From Mangifera indica (lineage: Eukaryota > Streptophyta > Magnoliopsida > Sapindales > Anacardiaceae): 64,000 nucleotides of DNA. This document shows, piece by piece, positions 23,626 to 33,556 of this stretch; positions within the stretch are counted from its first letter, which is position 1; the number at the start of each line of letters is the position of its first letter. Position numbers and translations under genes: made by a program. The DNA lies in NCBI RefSeq assembly GCF_011075055.1, contig NC_058144.1:11498138-11562137 (forward strand). Reading direction: 5' to 3'. The notes below the pieces were generated by a model, which saw nothing but the letters and a program-made list of their open reading frames with translations, ran no database searches and was not told the DNA's origin.

Positions 23626-24024
23626 ATAAAGTGATATTTTCAAAAATTAGTATCACATTAATCAAAGTATATTAATAGTCACAATATGTAATATAATTAT
23701 AGAATAGGTGTAATTGTATAACAAAAATAAAATCACGAAATTCAAACTTAATAATAAAATAATGTAACACAAATCTGTAAATAGTATTTTTGATCATGAT
23801 ATTTATATTAATTATATATTTTATTATATGATTAATCTAAATTGCTAGATATGTTTCAATTAGATAGGGGAAAATAGATAGAAAAGGTTGATAATGTAAT
23901 AAAATATATTGGAGGTAATAAGAAATTGATTAAAATTTTATAACACACAACATTTGAGGGATTAATTCAAATGGTGAGCGAAAAATGTAATATAGATTGA
24001 AGGATATTTAACATTCAGATAAAC

Positions 24025-26450
24025 ATGAAACTAAGACATCTTGACGATGTTATCCCTATTAAAATTTTAAATGATGAAGATGTTGAGGTTTTTAATGGTT
24101 TGTTTAACCTCTTTAAAAAATATGTTCCAGTTTTTGTAACAACTATAGTTAATGATAATAATTATAAGGTTCAACAAACAGATGAAGATTTACAAGGTGG
24201 TGAGTCAAGTAGTTTTTCAGAAGATCAGGAGATTAGTTTAAAAGAAATTCAAAATATCAAGATCAATTCAAAACAAGAATTTTCTGAAGAAGACTTTGTA
24301 TACTTAAATGATGTTCATGTTGATATATTATATAATGCAGATGAATTTGTTCGTGGTAACAAAGAAAAATTTCCAGATTGGAGTGAATTTTGATGGGAAG
24401 GTTATGATGATATTCTCATTGAGGCACTAGAGTTCTAAGAAAAGACACACGTTAATGAAGATATTAGATGTACAAGTAGTTTCTCGTAAACAAATCCTGA
24501 TGGTGAAAATATTCGTATTGATGCATTTTATTGGTACCACCTTTTTTTGACTAATCATCTATATCCAGAAACCCAAGAGCACAAAGAGATAGTGATTCGC
24601 CAAAAATTGATATATTATTTTCAAGTAAAAAACATATCATTGATATAATAACTTGAGATGCTCTTGAGAGAAGATATCAGTTTAAAGTGCACAAGTCAAA
24701 CACACTCAAATGAGAGGTCAAATGTTTGTAATGAACAATGTAAGTGGCGTGCACGGGCAATTAAGGTGGGGGGAAATAATAGTTTTGAATTACGTCATAT
24801 GGATAGCCAACACACATGTTTTAGAGATAAAATATTATCTTATCATAGGCAAGTGGGTGCCCGAGCTTTAGGGCAAATTTTGGGGACGAGATTTATATTG
24901 ATTGATTGGGTTTATTGACCAAAGGAGATCATTATGGATATAACAGATCGATATAAAATTGATATATCATATGCACAAACATGGTGGGCACTTCAATCAT
25001 TGAGGGGCATACTAGAAGAGTTGTTTATTTTGTTGCTAGAGTATTATTACAATTTACTATATTATAATCTGGGAATTGTGATACATACATTAACAGATGA
25101 GCATGAACAATTTAAATACTTTTACATGACATTAGGTTGTAGTATTCGTGCATTCCAACAAGATATTCGATTAGTTGTTTATATTGACGCTGCCTTCTTA
25201 AAGGGTAAATATCTGGGTTAATTATTTATTATTATTGCATTAGATAGTAATAATTAGATATACCTATTGGTTTTGACATCAGTCCTAAGGAAAATCATGA
25301 CACATGATGTTGGTTTTTAACAAAATTAAAGAATTATTTGGGTGAGATATCTCATTAACAATGACTTCAGATCGACATGTCAGTATATTATCTGTAATAG
25401 CTAAAATATTCCCAGGTGTGCACCATAGCTATTGTCGTCATCACCTCTATTGTAACATGTGATCTAAGTATAATAAAAATGAAAAAGTCACGTAAATGTA
25501 TTGGAAAATAGCTAAGACATACACGAAGTATGAATTTCAAGAGATAATGAAGTCATTGTCTCATATACGCCCTAATGCAATAGTGTACCTATGTGAGGTA
25601 GGTTTCGATTGATAGGCAAGGGCATATTTTTTAGGGCATAAGCACAATATAATGACTACCAATATCGCTAAGTCATTTAATACACTTATCAGACATGCTT
25701 GAGGTTTACCCATTATTATACTTATCAAGTTCATTAAAGGTACATTACAATAATAGTTTTATAAAAGGAGAAATCATGCAAGTAAGTATATATTCAAATT
25801 ATAACATGTTATAAATGTGTTTATGTATACTTATACTTAATTACTTACTATATATGTTTGTATTTATATGATTTATAGATGTTTGCACTAGTCTAATAAC
25901 ACTTGGCCAGAGGAAAAAATTGTCAAACATATACAAAAGTCTTCAAACTTAGAGGTGCGTCTTATTATATCAGAACGGTACGAGGTTCTTTGTAGTGGCC
26001 AATATGATGGTGTGGTCAACCTTGTGGAGCCGATATGTACATATACAAAATTTCAACTATCACAAATTCCTTACATTCATGTCATTGTTATTGCAGATAT
26101 ATGAAGCTTACCACATGTGTTCAATGGGTGCATCTATACTACAGTACTGTTTTTTACCATACAATTTACATGGAAGCCATTAATCCATTAAGAGACCAAT
26201 CAGATTGGATTCGTGCAAAGGAGGCAAACATTATCCATCCACCATTCATCCATCGTCATTATACGGAACATCCAACAAATAAAAATAGATGTCCTTCACA
26301 AGGATAAGTTTTTAAACAACTTATTTATAACAGATGTTATAAACCTGGACATATAAGATAGAACTGCAAGAATCTTATTTCGATACCTAATTCTGTACTA
26401 TCAAGTTTAAGAAGTAAAAAGAAAGATAGAAGATAACTGCACTTATAATT
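24025..26450 (+). pseudogene. MULE transposase pseudogene
   Basis: Plus-strand pieces appear in the order of plant MuDR-type transposases. 24025-24393 is an acidic N-terminal region. 24658-24918 has the MuDR zinc-finger-type region (CKWRARAIKVGGNNSFELR...HTC). 24934-25221 leads into the catalytic domain (VVYIDAAFLKGKYLG, usually VDGTFLKGKYKG, holding the first catalytic Asp). 25995-26307 covers the SWIM-adjacent C-terminus (NPLRDQSDWI, PPFIHRHYTEHPTNKNRCPSQG). 26335-26375 is a relic zinc knuckle with its first Cys changed to Tyr and a stop inside. Frame changes and stops separate the pieces, so the gene is dead. Confidence 0.8.
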
Positions 26451-27186
26451 GTACTTATTTATTTTTAATATAAAAGTTGTGATTATACTACATTAGTGTT
26501 GTCGTTCCCCCAAGGCCTTTGCTAGAAAACATAACTCAAATTGACATATGTAACTAACTTACGCTCGTGAAAATATGTATCTTAGATCCGATTTGTGGCC
26601 TTCGATGAAATATACATGTCAATATCCAATATATGACTAAATCAAAAGTCTCACATAATGGCAAACTCATAAGGACTGAAATCTCACGTCAATTTCATTA
26701 ATTCAAAACCATAACTCATTGCTCGAGTTTGCCTTATTTACTACTCTTAGGATGAAGGAGTGTATTAACACTCCACTAAATTGGCTATTCTTAAGGTCGA
26801 GGAAGTGTCCAAAATAGGTACGCCAAAACATTTGTAACTGTCGCTCTGTTAATATTTTCTTAATCACGACTCCCACATCTCTATATCCACGGGTAATAAC
26901 TTGAGCTTTGAAGTATTTTTCAATAAAGAATCTCATTTAATCCTTTCCCTCATCCATTTTTCTCTTTTGTCGAGCTTCTTGTAAAAAAATTAAATTACAA
27001 CAATATCAATTTTATATTATAAATGATTTAATTCTGAGCATAGATGTATTATTAAAAAAAAACAGATATCAAATTCGAATTTTACACATAAAAAAACTTT
27101 AAAATGCAAAAATTTCAATTTGCCTCTCATATGAAAAATATAAAAAAAGCCCATAATTTTGAAAAAAATTCATTTTGCCCTACCAA
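26451..27186. other. 3' flank of the transposase pseudogene inside the MULE
   Basis: AT-rich DNA between the zinc-knuckle remnant and the palindrome cluster. The 77-codon frame on - at 26703-26936 has no family resemblance. Nothing else seen. Confidence 0.4.
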
Positions 27187-27500
27187 AACTCACCATGCGA
27201 ATTCATGTGGTGGAAAACTTTGAAAAAAAGCATTTTGCACCCCACCATGCAAATTCACGTGTCAACCACACAAATTCGCGTGTTAACGAATTTTTCAAAA
27301 TTAGAAATCTGGCCCACTACACTATTCATTATTTAAAAACTAGCATTTTGGCCCCCAGCCACACGAATTCGTGTGGTCCAAAAAATTTGAAAAATATACA
27401 AAACCTCCTTGTCTCCATGAAATCTCACCACATGAACTCGTGTGGTTAGCAAAACATTTATGTGGTGACTGTCGATCTCGTGTGGTGAGATTTCACCTCG
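27187..27500. repeat. Cluster of CCACACGAATTCGTGTGG-type palindromes near the MULE 3' end
   Basis: A perfect 18-bp palindrome at 27359-27376 and four worn copies at 27191-27213, 27243-27261, 27266-27284 and 27429-27446, plus GTGTGGTGA half-sites to 27495. Another half-site (TTTTCGTGTGGTTGAG) lies near 27811. The spacing is irregular. Subterminal repeats of this kind can be transposase-binding sites; that is inference here. Confidence 0.75.
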
Positions 27501-28162
27501 TAAACTTCATTTTTTAAATATCATTTCATCCACAATCAACTCTATAAGTAATATAATACAAAAGCCTTAAAAAAATTGATCAAAATCAACAACAAATTAA
27601 ACAATTTCATCAAATCTTTCAATTTGAAACTTTAACTGTAAACACCCAAATACCGTATCCAATCCACAAAATCTTTCATTCAAATATATAAAAACTTAAT
27701 AAGGATTATTTTACTAACTTTTTTATCTATTTTCATCCTAAGAAATGCTGCCAAATTTTCTTGAGAAAATTGTCGAAGAGAGTTTGCATAATCGGCACAC
27801 AAGGGACGTGTTTTCGTGTGGTTGAGAAAGAAAATTCATCGTTTTCTTCGATTTTGACATAAAGGTTATTTTCGTCTTCACAGTAAAATAAGGCATTTTT
27901 GTTTAAAATTCAAAAAGTTGGGCAATTTCATTTTCCACCCCTAATTTTTGGGTAATTTAATGAATTTCTCAAGTTTTTATTCAACTTCAATAAACACATC
28001 AAAGAAATAATGAAGAATATTTTTATATTTTCAACAATTGTGACCTGTAAGTTAACAAATTTTACTAACAAAATTTGATGATTGGTGGCAAACTAACTTT
28101 TTAAACTTGAAGGTGTGAAAGGTCATTATAGTAAACCTTGGGTGGCAAATAATTGTTCTGTC

Positions 28163-29480
28163 GATAGATTAGATTGAAAAAGCACTTATACAAAATTATT
28201 ACAAACTTTCTATTAAGATTATGGGTATCTATATCTTACAATATGATATGATATAATAAAATATAAATAGAAGATAATATGTATCAAATTAACATAATAT
28301 GATATATATTCTATAATATGATATACATTACCGATATAGATCAATACATGTTTTAGAGAAAATAAAATATAATATGGGTGTATAAAGAAGTTTTAAATTT
28401 TTAGGAATGTTTATAATTTTTTTTTAAATGTTGTAGTGTTAATTAAAATTTTTTATTATATTATTTTTTAAAATATGATTAAAAAATTTGATTTTTGATA
28501 CGCATTTGGATTAACATTATTAAGATTGAAAAAAGACTTTTTTACCTGTGAAAACCCTAAACATTTAATCTTTCCCTCACAAACGCAGTTGGCCTTACTG
28601 TTGCCAACGATCCATGGCGTCGCTTGTGGCACTGTTAAAGGTGCTTCAAAGCAGCTATGAGAGTCTCCCTACCGCATTTTTAGAGGCCACAAGCAGCCTG
28701 GCAATGTCAATAAAGTCGAACGAGGCCTTGTATTGTAGCAGTCACTTGACGCTAGATTTGACCTTAAAGGCATTGCTTTAAGTTGATTTATGCCTTGGGA
28801 CAACATCGAAAGCCGAATTTGACCTTGCAAACTGCAAAGCCGCAGAGTTTGGACCTAGCCTTGTACATCCCTTGGAGATTGGGAATGAAAAAAGAATTTC
28901 AAAAGGTCCGAAATACCCTTAAAAAAATTAAAACTCAATGATCCCTCAATTAATTACCTTTATTGATTAAAAAGTAACTCAACGTGTGCCAAAACCACAT
29001 TTTTAATTAGACCTACCCGTGCATGTTTTCAAACCGTATTTGTATTTTATCGATTCAAATTTTTTATCAAAGATCTTTAATTTTAATTTGATTTAAATTA
29101 AAATTTTTTATTCTAAATTAAACTTTTTAATATTCGAATTAACCTAAGTCGATCTGATTTAAATTAAAATTATTTATTTTTTTCACTCTTTAAAATTTTT
29201 TATCATTTTAATTTATTTATTAAATTACCCAACCTATTATTAATAAAACATACAATACAATATTTTATCTTGTTTACAAATAATCTAAAAATTACATACT
29301 AAGACTTTTAAAATATGTCAATAATTTAACTAATCAAATCATATTTTTATTACTTAACAATAAAATAAAATATTTAAATAAAAATAAAAAATAATATGAG
29401 TAATTACAATTATATACAATTTATAAATATTTTAATTATTGTTGATATCATCTTTCAACATTTCTATAATTTATCAAAAA
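28163..29480. other. Intergenic with a GC-richer island at about 28580-28870
   Basis: Most is AT-rich. The island includes phrases such as CCATGGCGTCGCTTGTGGC and is clearly less AT-rich than its surroundings, but no long frame or recognisable protein was found. It could be a captured gene fragment or a TE interior. Confidence 0.4.
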
Positions 29481-29641
29481 AACTATGCGTGTACACTTTT
29501 GGTACATAATTTGGATATACAGATAATATGTCATTATGTGATTAGATGATTTTAAATTAAAGATAAAATAACATTTGATAACATGATGAGACAACATTTG
29601 TGTACTCAAATTGTGTACCAAAAGTGTATCTATATAATATT
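29481..29641. mobile_element. Foldback MITE, family 1, copy D (best preserved)
   Basis: 161 bp. The left arm GTGTACACTTTTGGTACATAA is answered on the right by TTGTGTACCAAAAGTGTAT. The inner arms (ATGTCATTATGTGATTAGATG and its complement near 29580) also pair, so nearly the whole element can fold into one long hairpin. The centre is TTTTAAATTAAAGATAAAATAAC. This copy best represents the consensus. Confidence 0.75.
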
Positions 29642-29972
29642 GCTCATAATTTATTTCTAATAAATTCTATTAAAGTATCATTTTTCTAAAACATTCAAGT
29701 CAATTCATATCATGTTAGGTTACTTTTTTTTAACCCTAACATTATTCAATTTAATTTTGAGTTGTGTTAGGTTGATCCGAAATAAATTTTATGTCAGAAA
29801 AACTTAACTCTAACTGATTTTTTCATATCTTATCGTATCGAGTTAATAGATCATGTTAAAAATTATCAACGCTACTTCTAATAGAGTAAAATTATATATT
29901 AATAATGAATATGATATATAATGATATTATTATCAATATATAAAATAATATTCATTATTAACATATATTGCA
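29642..29972. repeat. Diverged repeat shared with 50225-50395
   Basis: 29745-29870 and 50255-50390 share an ordered series of phrases: TTTAATTTTGA/TTTAGTTTTGA, AAAACTTAACTCTAA/AAAACTCAACTCTAA, ATCGTATCGAGTTAA/TTTGTATCGAGTAAA and TTAAAAATTATCAA/TTGAAAATTACAAT. They are worn copies of one dispersed repeat whose class I cannot name. Confidence 0.5.
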
Positions 29973-30415
29973 TGGTTTTGAAAATCAAATCAGAGCATTT
30001 AGTCTGATTAGTTGAACTAAGATTTGTTAACCAAAATAGTTTTAATTCGCTTAAAAACTATTTTTAAAGTTAAATCACTTTAGATTATATCGAATCATTC
30101 AAATTGCTCAGTTAAATTAGACAAAAAACAGGGTTTGGCCCAATCAATATAAAAGATAATTTTTTAATAAAAAATTTGGTACTAATTGAATCTAATACCT
30201 TATCTATTAATTTTAAACATATATAACATCAAATTAAGTGTATTTAATACTAAAATATTTCAGATTATATATTTAATAATAAATTATATAAAATTATTTT
30301 GAATATTATTTTTAAATAGTTTACCGGTTCAACTATTGGTTAATCGATCCAATCATCAGTTGAACTAGACCATTCTCTCTATCGAATTAATATATGATCC
30401 GATTATGAAAATATT
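29973..30415. mobile_element. Possible TIR element with GGTTTTGAAAATCA ends
   Basis: The left end (GGTTTTGAAAATCAAATCAGA) and the complement of the right end (ATTTTCATAATCGGATCATA) are loosely inverted. Both halves carry phrases about GGTTAATC / GATTAACC and TAGTTGAAC / GTTGAACTAG. The pattern recalls common plant MITE-like repeats with AAAACCG-type ends. Boundaries uncertain. Confidence 0.35.
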
Positions 30416-30436
30416 AGTATATTGTTTTATCAATAA

Positions 30437-30596
30437 AACTATGTATATTCATTTTTGATACATAAATATATACATATTTATATTTAACATCATATGATTA
30501 GGTGATTTTAAATTAAAAATAAAATAATATTTAATTATATAATAATATATAAATATATGTAAAATAATATATTCGATATAAATACATATAATATTG
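30437..30596. mobile_element. Foldback MITE, family 1, copy E
   Basis: About 160 bp with family arms (ACTATGTATATTCATTTTTGATAC on the left, ATATAATATTGC on the right) and the centre GATTTTAAATTAAAAATAAAATAA. It is more A/T-worn than copy D. Confidence 0.6.
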
Positions 30597-31141
30597 CTTT
30601 TGTTTTATAATTTCTAATAATTGTAAAACCTTATATAAATCACGCTTTCATTGTAACTAATTGTACGGAGGTTTTTGCAAATATTCCTTTGAAAAGATAA
30701 AAAGATTTTATACCGAAATTCTAGGGTTTTCCATGCAATTTCCACTATTTTTAAGGGTATTGTAAAAAAAGTTGGCGTTGGCACGCACGCCAAAAGGTTT
30801 TCATGATTAACTAATTTCTTTTTTGGATAATTTTTTAAGATGAATATAATTTAAACATAGAAACATTTTCCTTTTAGATTGGTAGAAATTTAAGAGAATT
30901 GACCTGCCATCCAACCTCTCTCTACAAGCATCGCTACATTAATGCTTCTACTATGTATCTTAATCAATCAAACCATCATAGCATTTTAAATTCCTCATAA
31001 ATTAACAACAAAATATAGACTAATTTTGTATTTTGTCTTTCACGGGCCCGACTTAGTCTCAGCAAAAGCCATAAAGCTCCTCCAGCAGGCGGGACCAACC
31101 CACTTTTTTTTATTCCATTAACCGAATTATCATTAACGCTA
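30597..31141. other. Intergenic, no gene seen
   Basis: Ordinary AT-rich DNA between a MITE and a family 2 element. No supported frame or repeat. Confidence 0.4.
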
Positions 31142-32006
31142 GGCCAAAAGTCTTATTCCCACCCAAGGTTTTGTGAAATTACAAACTTTAAGTGGTTAAC
31201 TTTTAAAAATCTAAATATCTATTATTTTAATAAAAATCACTGTTAAAGTTATAGATAAAAATATTATTTAACTAAAAATATTTTAAAAACTAAAAATTTA
31301 TTATATTTTCCTTTTTTAGTTTAAAAAATTTAATAATTTCTCCCTACACAAAGTTTAAAAAGTGACTATTTACCCCCCTAGAGTTTACATTTTTTTCTAG
31401 TTTCTTCTTTCAGCAATCGGAGTGACCTTCCCACCCATTTTATGTTGGTGGTCGAAGAAGAAGGAAGGATGACAACGAGAGATGCTTGGATGACATTGAG
31501 AGACGAATCGCAACAAAGCAACGAAATGTTCCAAGCATCATCTTGTCATTGTCTAACCACCATGAAGCGAAAATGAATTAAGCATTGTTTGATGGAAGAT
31601 GGGAGATGAATCGCATGATAGATCTTTTACTCGTGATTGAGATCGGTTGCCCTTCGAGCATTAGACGAAGAAAAAAGTTAATCTCCTTTCCTTCTTCTTC
31701 GACCGCTAACAAAAGATGGGTGGGAAGATCGACTCTGATCGTTGAAGAAGAAACTAAAAAAAATGCAAACCTTAAGAGAAAAATTGTCACTTTTCAAATT
31801 TTTGGTAAGAGAAATTACTAGATTTTAAAATTAAAGGAGAAAATATATAAATTTTTAGTTTTTTAAATATTTTTGACTAAATCACATTTTTACTCTTAAC
31901 TCTATTAGTGATTTTTAAAAAAAATATGAATATTTAGGTTTTTTAAAGTTAATGAATAAGAATTTGAGATTTCACCAAACTTTGGGTGAGAATAAGTCTT
32001 TTGGCC
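31142..32006. mobile_element. Non-autonomous MULE-like element, family 2 (865 bp)
   Basis: Left terminus GGCCAAAAGTCTTATTCCCA, right terminus TGGGTGAGAATAAGTCTTTTGGCC. Flanks TTAACGCTA (31133-31141) and TTAACATTA (32007-32015) match at 7 of 9 bases, both differences being transitions. The core (31400-31790) contains an inverted pair around a CTTCTTCG-rich centre; the overlapping frames on both strands at 31578-31821 come from that palindrome. Confidence 0.75.
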
Positions 32007-32057
32007 TTAACATTAAAAAACCCTAGAATACGTATATGATGTATGAAAAAAGAAAAA

Positions 32058-32747
32058 GGCCAAAGGACTTATTCCCACCCAAAATAGGTTGTTTTTCTAA
32101 ATTTCCACCTATAATTTTGAAAATCTCAAATACTTATTCATGAGATTAGTTTTAAAGACAAAATCGTCATTATATCTATAATATTAAAAATAAACTAAAA
32201 TTTAATCTTTTTCCTCCCTGTCTCCGTAAACCCTAAAAACTAAAAATTTTATTTTAGGTCAAGTTTTAAAAATGACTTTTTCTCCTAGGGGTTTAGTTTT
32301 CAATCTCCACCATCATCATTAGAGATAAAGAGTCCCTGACGTATCACTATGCTCCGATGGTCTATTTCCTTTTCTTTGGAACTCTAATCAATGAAAACCT
32401 CATATAAGAAGATGATTGTCTTCCCAAACAAAATCTTCATAAGTCAGATTTCTAGAGGAAGGGAGAGAGACCACTAAACCATGGTGATGGATCGAAGACT
32501 CTTCATTGTTGGCAATCGTGATGGGGATTGAAAACTAAACTCTACGGGAAAAATGTCATTTTTTAAAACTTATTTTAGGGGAAAAACTTTTAGTTTTTAA
32601 TATTTAGGGAAAAAAATAGATTTAATTTTAAAGAGTTAGAGTTTTGTTAACTTTAACTGTCTATGAGTAAATATTTAAAATTTTTAAAATTAAGGGATAA
32701 AAGTATGATAAAACAAAATACTTTGGATGGGAACAAGTCCTTTGGCC
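32058..32747. mobile_element. Non-autonomous MULE-like element, family 2 (690 bp)
   Basis: Left terminus GGCCAAAGGACTTATTCCCA, right terminus TGGGAACAAGTCCTTTGGCC, almost perfect inverted copies. Flanking 9-mers AAAGAAAAA (32049-32057) and AAAGTAAAA (32748-32756) differ at one base. It begins only 51 bp after the previous copy and ends about 140 bp before the start codon of the membrane-protein gene, so it lies in that gene's promoter region. Confidence 0.85.
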
Positions 32748-32884
32748 AAAGTAAAATGTTATGTTGCCTGTAAGTTAACGGACGGTACCCCAACACCAGC
32801 CATAAAAAAAAAAGCCAAACTGAACATTTCTTTCCTCAACAACTCAGAGCACAACTCAGCGGCAGCAATTTCTCTTTCTCACCC

Positions 32885-33556
32885 ATGCATAGACAATCTC
32901 TAGGCTCGCCGGTCTCCAAGCTCCACATCCATGGTGGCGAACTTTCTAAAGAAGATTCTCGTCTAACTGAACTCGTTTCTTCATCTTCTTCTTCACTGTC
33001 CGACGATGATCAAAGCAAGACGACGAAGCCTCGCCGCTTCTCTATCTCGCCGCCACCTGCCTCATTGTCTTCTCAGTTTAAATCCGAAAATCTCGTTCAC
33101 GTCATTCCTCTTCTCACTCTCTTTTGCTTTCTTGTCCTTTATCTCTCCTCACACTCGCCTTCTCAATCAGGTAATTTTTGCTTGTTTTCTCAATCCATGG
33201 CTTCCGTTCATTTAGCCTCAGGTTTTGTTTGTCTCTAACAGTTTGATTATTTTATGTATTGTGGTTTCAGATTTGGCTCAGTTTAACGGATTCAAGCGGC
33301 CCTCAACGCGTATAGGTATAAAGATAATGTAGCTTCAATACAAGTTGTTGTTTTGCTTTCTGGAAGCATGTTTATTGCTTTCGCTAATTTTTTAATCTGT
33401 TTTCCGATTGTAGATTCCAGTCAAATGGAAGATGTCAACCGATTTGTTGAGCTGCGGAGAGGCGATTTTTTGGCGATTGGAAGTCTCAGAAACTTACAAA
33501 AGATAGAAAAGCACGCCCCAAAATATCGCCCCCACAGAAAAATCGCCGATTTTTAA
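32885..33556 (+). CDS. Small predicted single-pass membrane protein, function unknown
   Basis: Three exons, 32885-33170, 33271-33315 and 33414-33556, all phase 1 (TCAG|GTAATT...TTTCAG|ATTTG; TATAG|GTATAA...TTGTAG|ATTCC), giving 157 aa. The N-terminal 70 residues are hydrophilic, with a serine run (SSSSSS, about 52-57) and a basic PRRFSISPPP patch. A single hydrophobic segment at about 72-88 (VIPLLTLFCFLVLYLS) should cross the membrane. The C-terminal part has DLAQFNGF, then VELRRGDFLAIGSLRNL, ending RPHRKIADF. No signal peptide, so probably a type II or tail-side anchored protein. I think it belongs to an uncharacterised plant family but cannot name it. The microexon of 15 codons and consistent phases argue that the model is real. 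Confidence 0.75.

Larger units (their letters stand above)
23088..27970 (+). mobile_element. Decayed coding MULE (Mutator-like) with ~80-bp inverted termini
   Basis: The left terminus (GGGAAATTAATTAAATTACCC at 23088) is matched in inverted orientation at the right end (complement of 27950-27970), differing at 2 of 21 bases. A second inner block TTTAAACAAAAAT lies exactly 63 bases in from both ends. Flanking 9-mers AAAGTTTTA and AAGTTTTTA are near identical, as expected for an aged MULE duplication. The interior carries transposase remnants in MULE order. Confidence 0.75.
22486..28162. mobile_element. Outer inverted-terminus element enclosing the MULE
   Basis: The left end (GAACAATTATTCTCCACTAAGG, then CACCTTTCAAGTTTAAAAACT) is an inverted match to the right end. 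There the complement reads GAACAATTATTTGCCACCC, then CACACCTTCAAGTTTAAAAAG. The terminal CCACCCAAGG-type motif links it to family 2. Without the inner MULE (23088-27970) the outer element would be about 0.8 kb, within family 2's size range. No clear target duplication. Confidence 0.5.

Noticed and set aside
27159..27449. 96-codon frame with repeated HTNSR / HMNSCG phrases
   Set aside because: The repeats are the translated palindrome cluster of the MULE, not protein repeats.
27187..27500. CRISPR-like array
   Set aside because: Spacing is irregular, repeats are palindromic and degenerate, and the DNA is plant nuclear.
31578..31821. Overlapping frames inside a MULE-like element
   Set aside because: They lie on the two strands of the element's palindromic core and resemble no protein.
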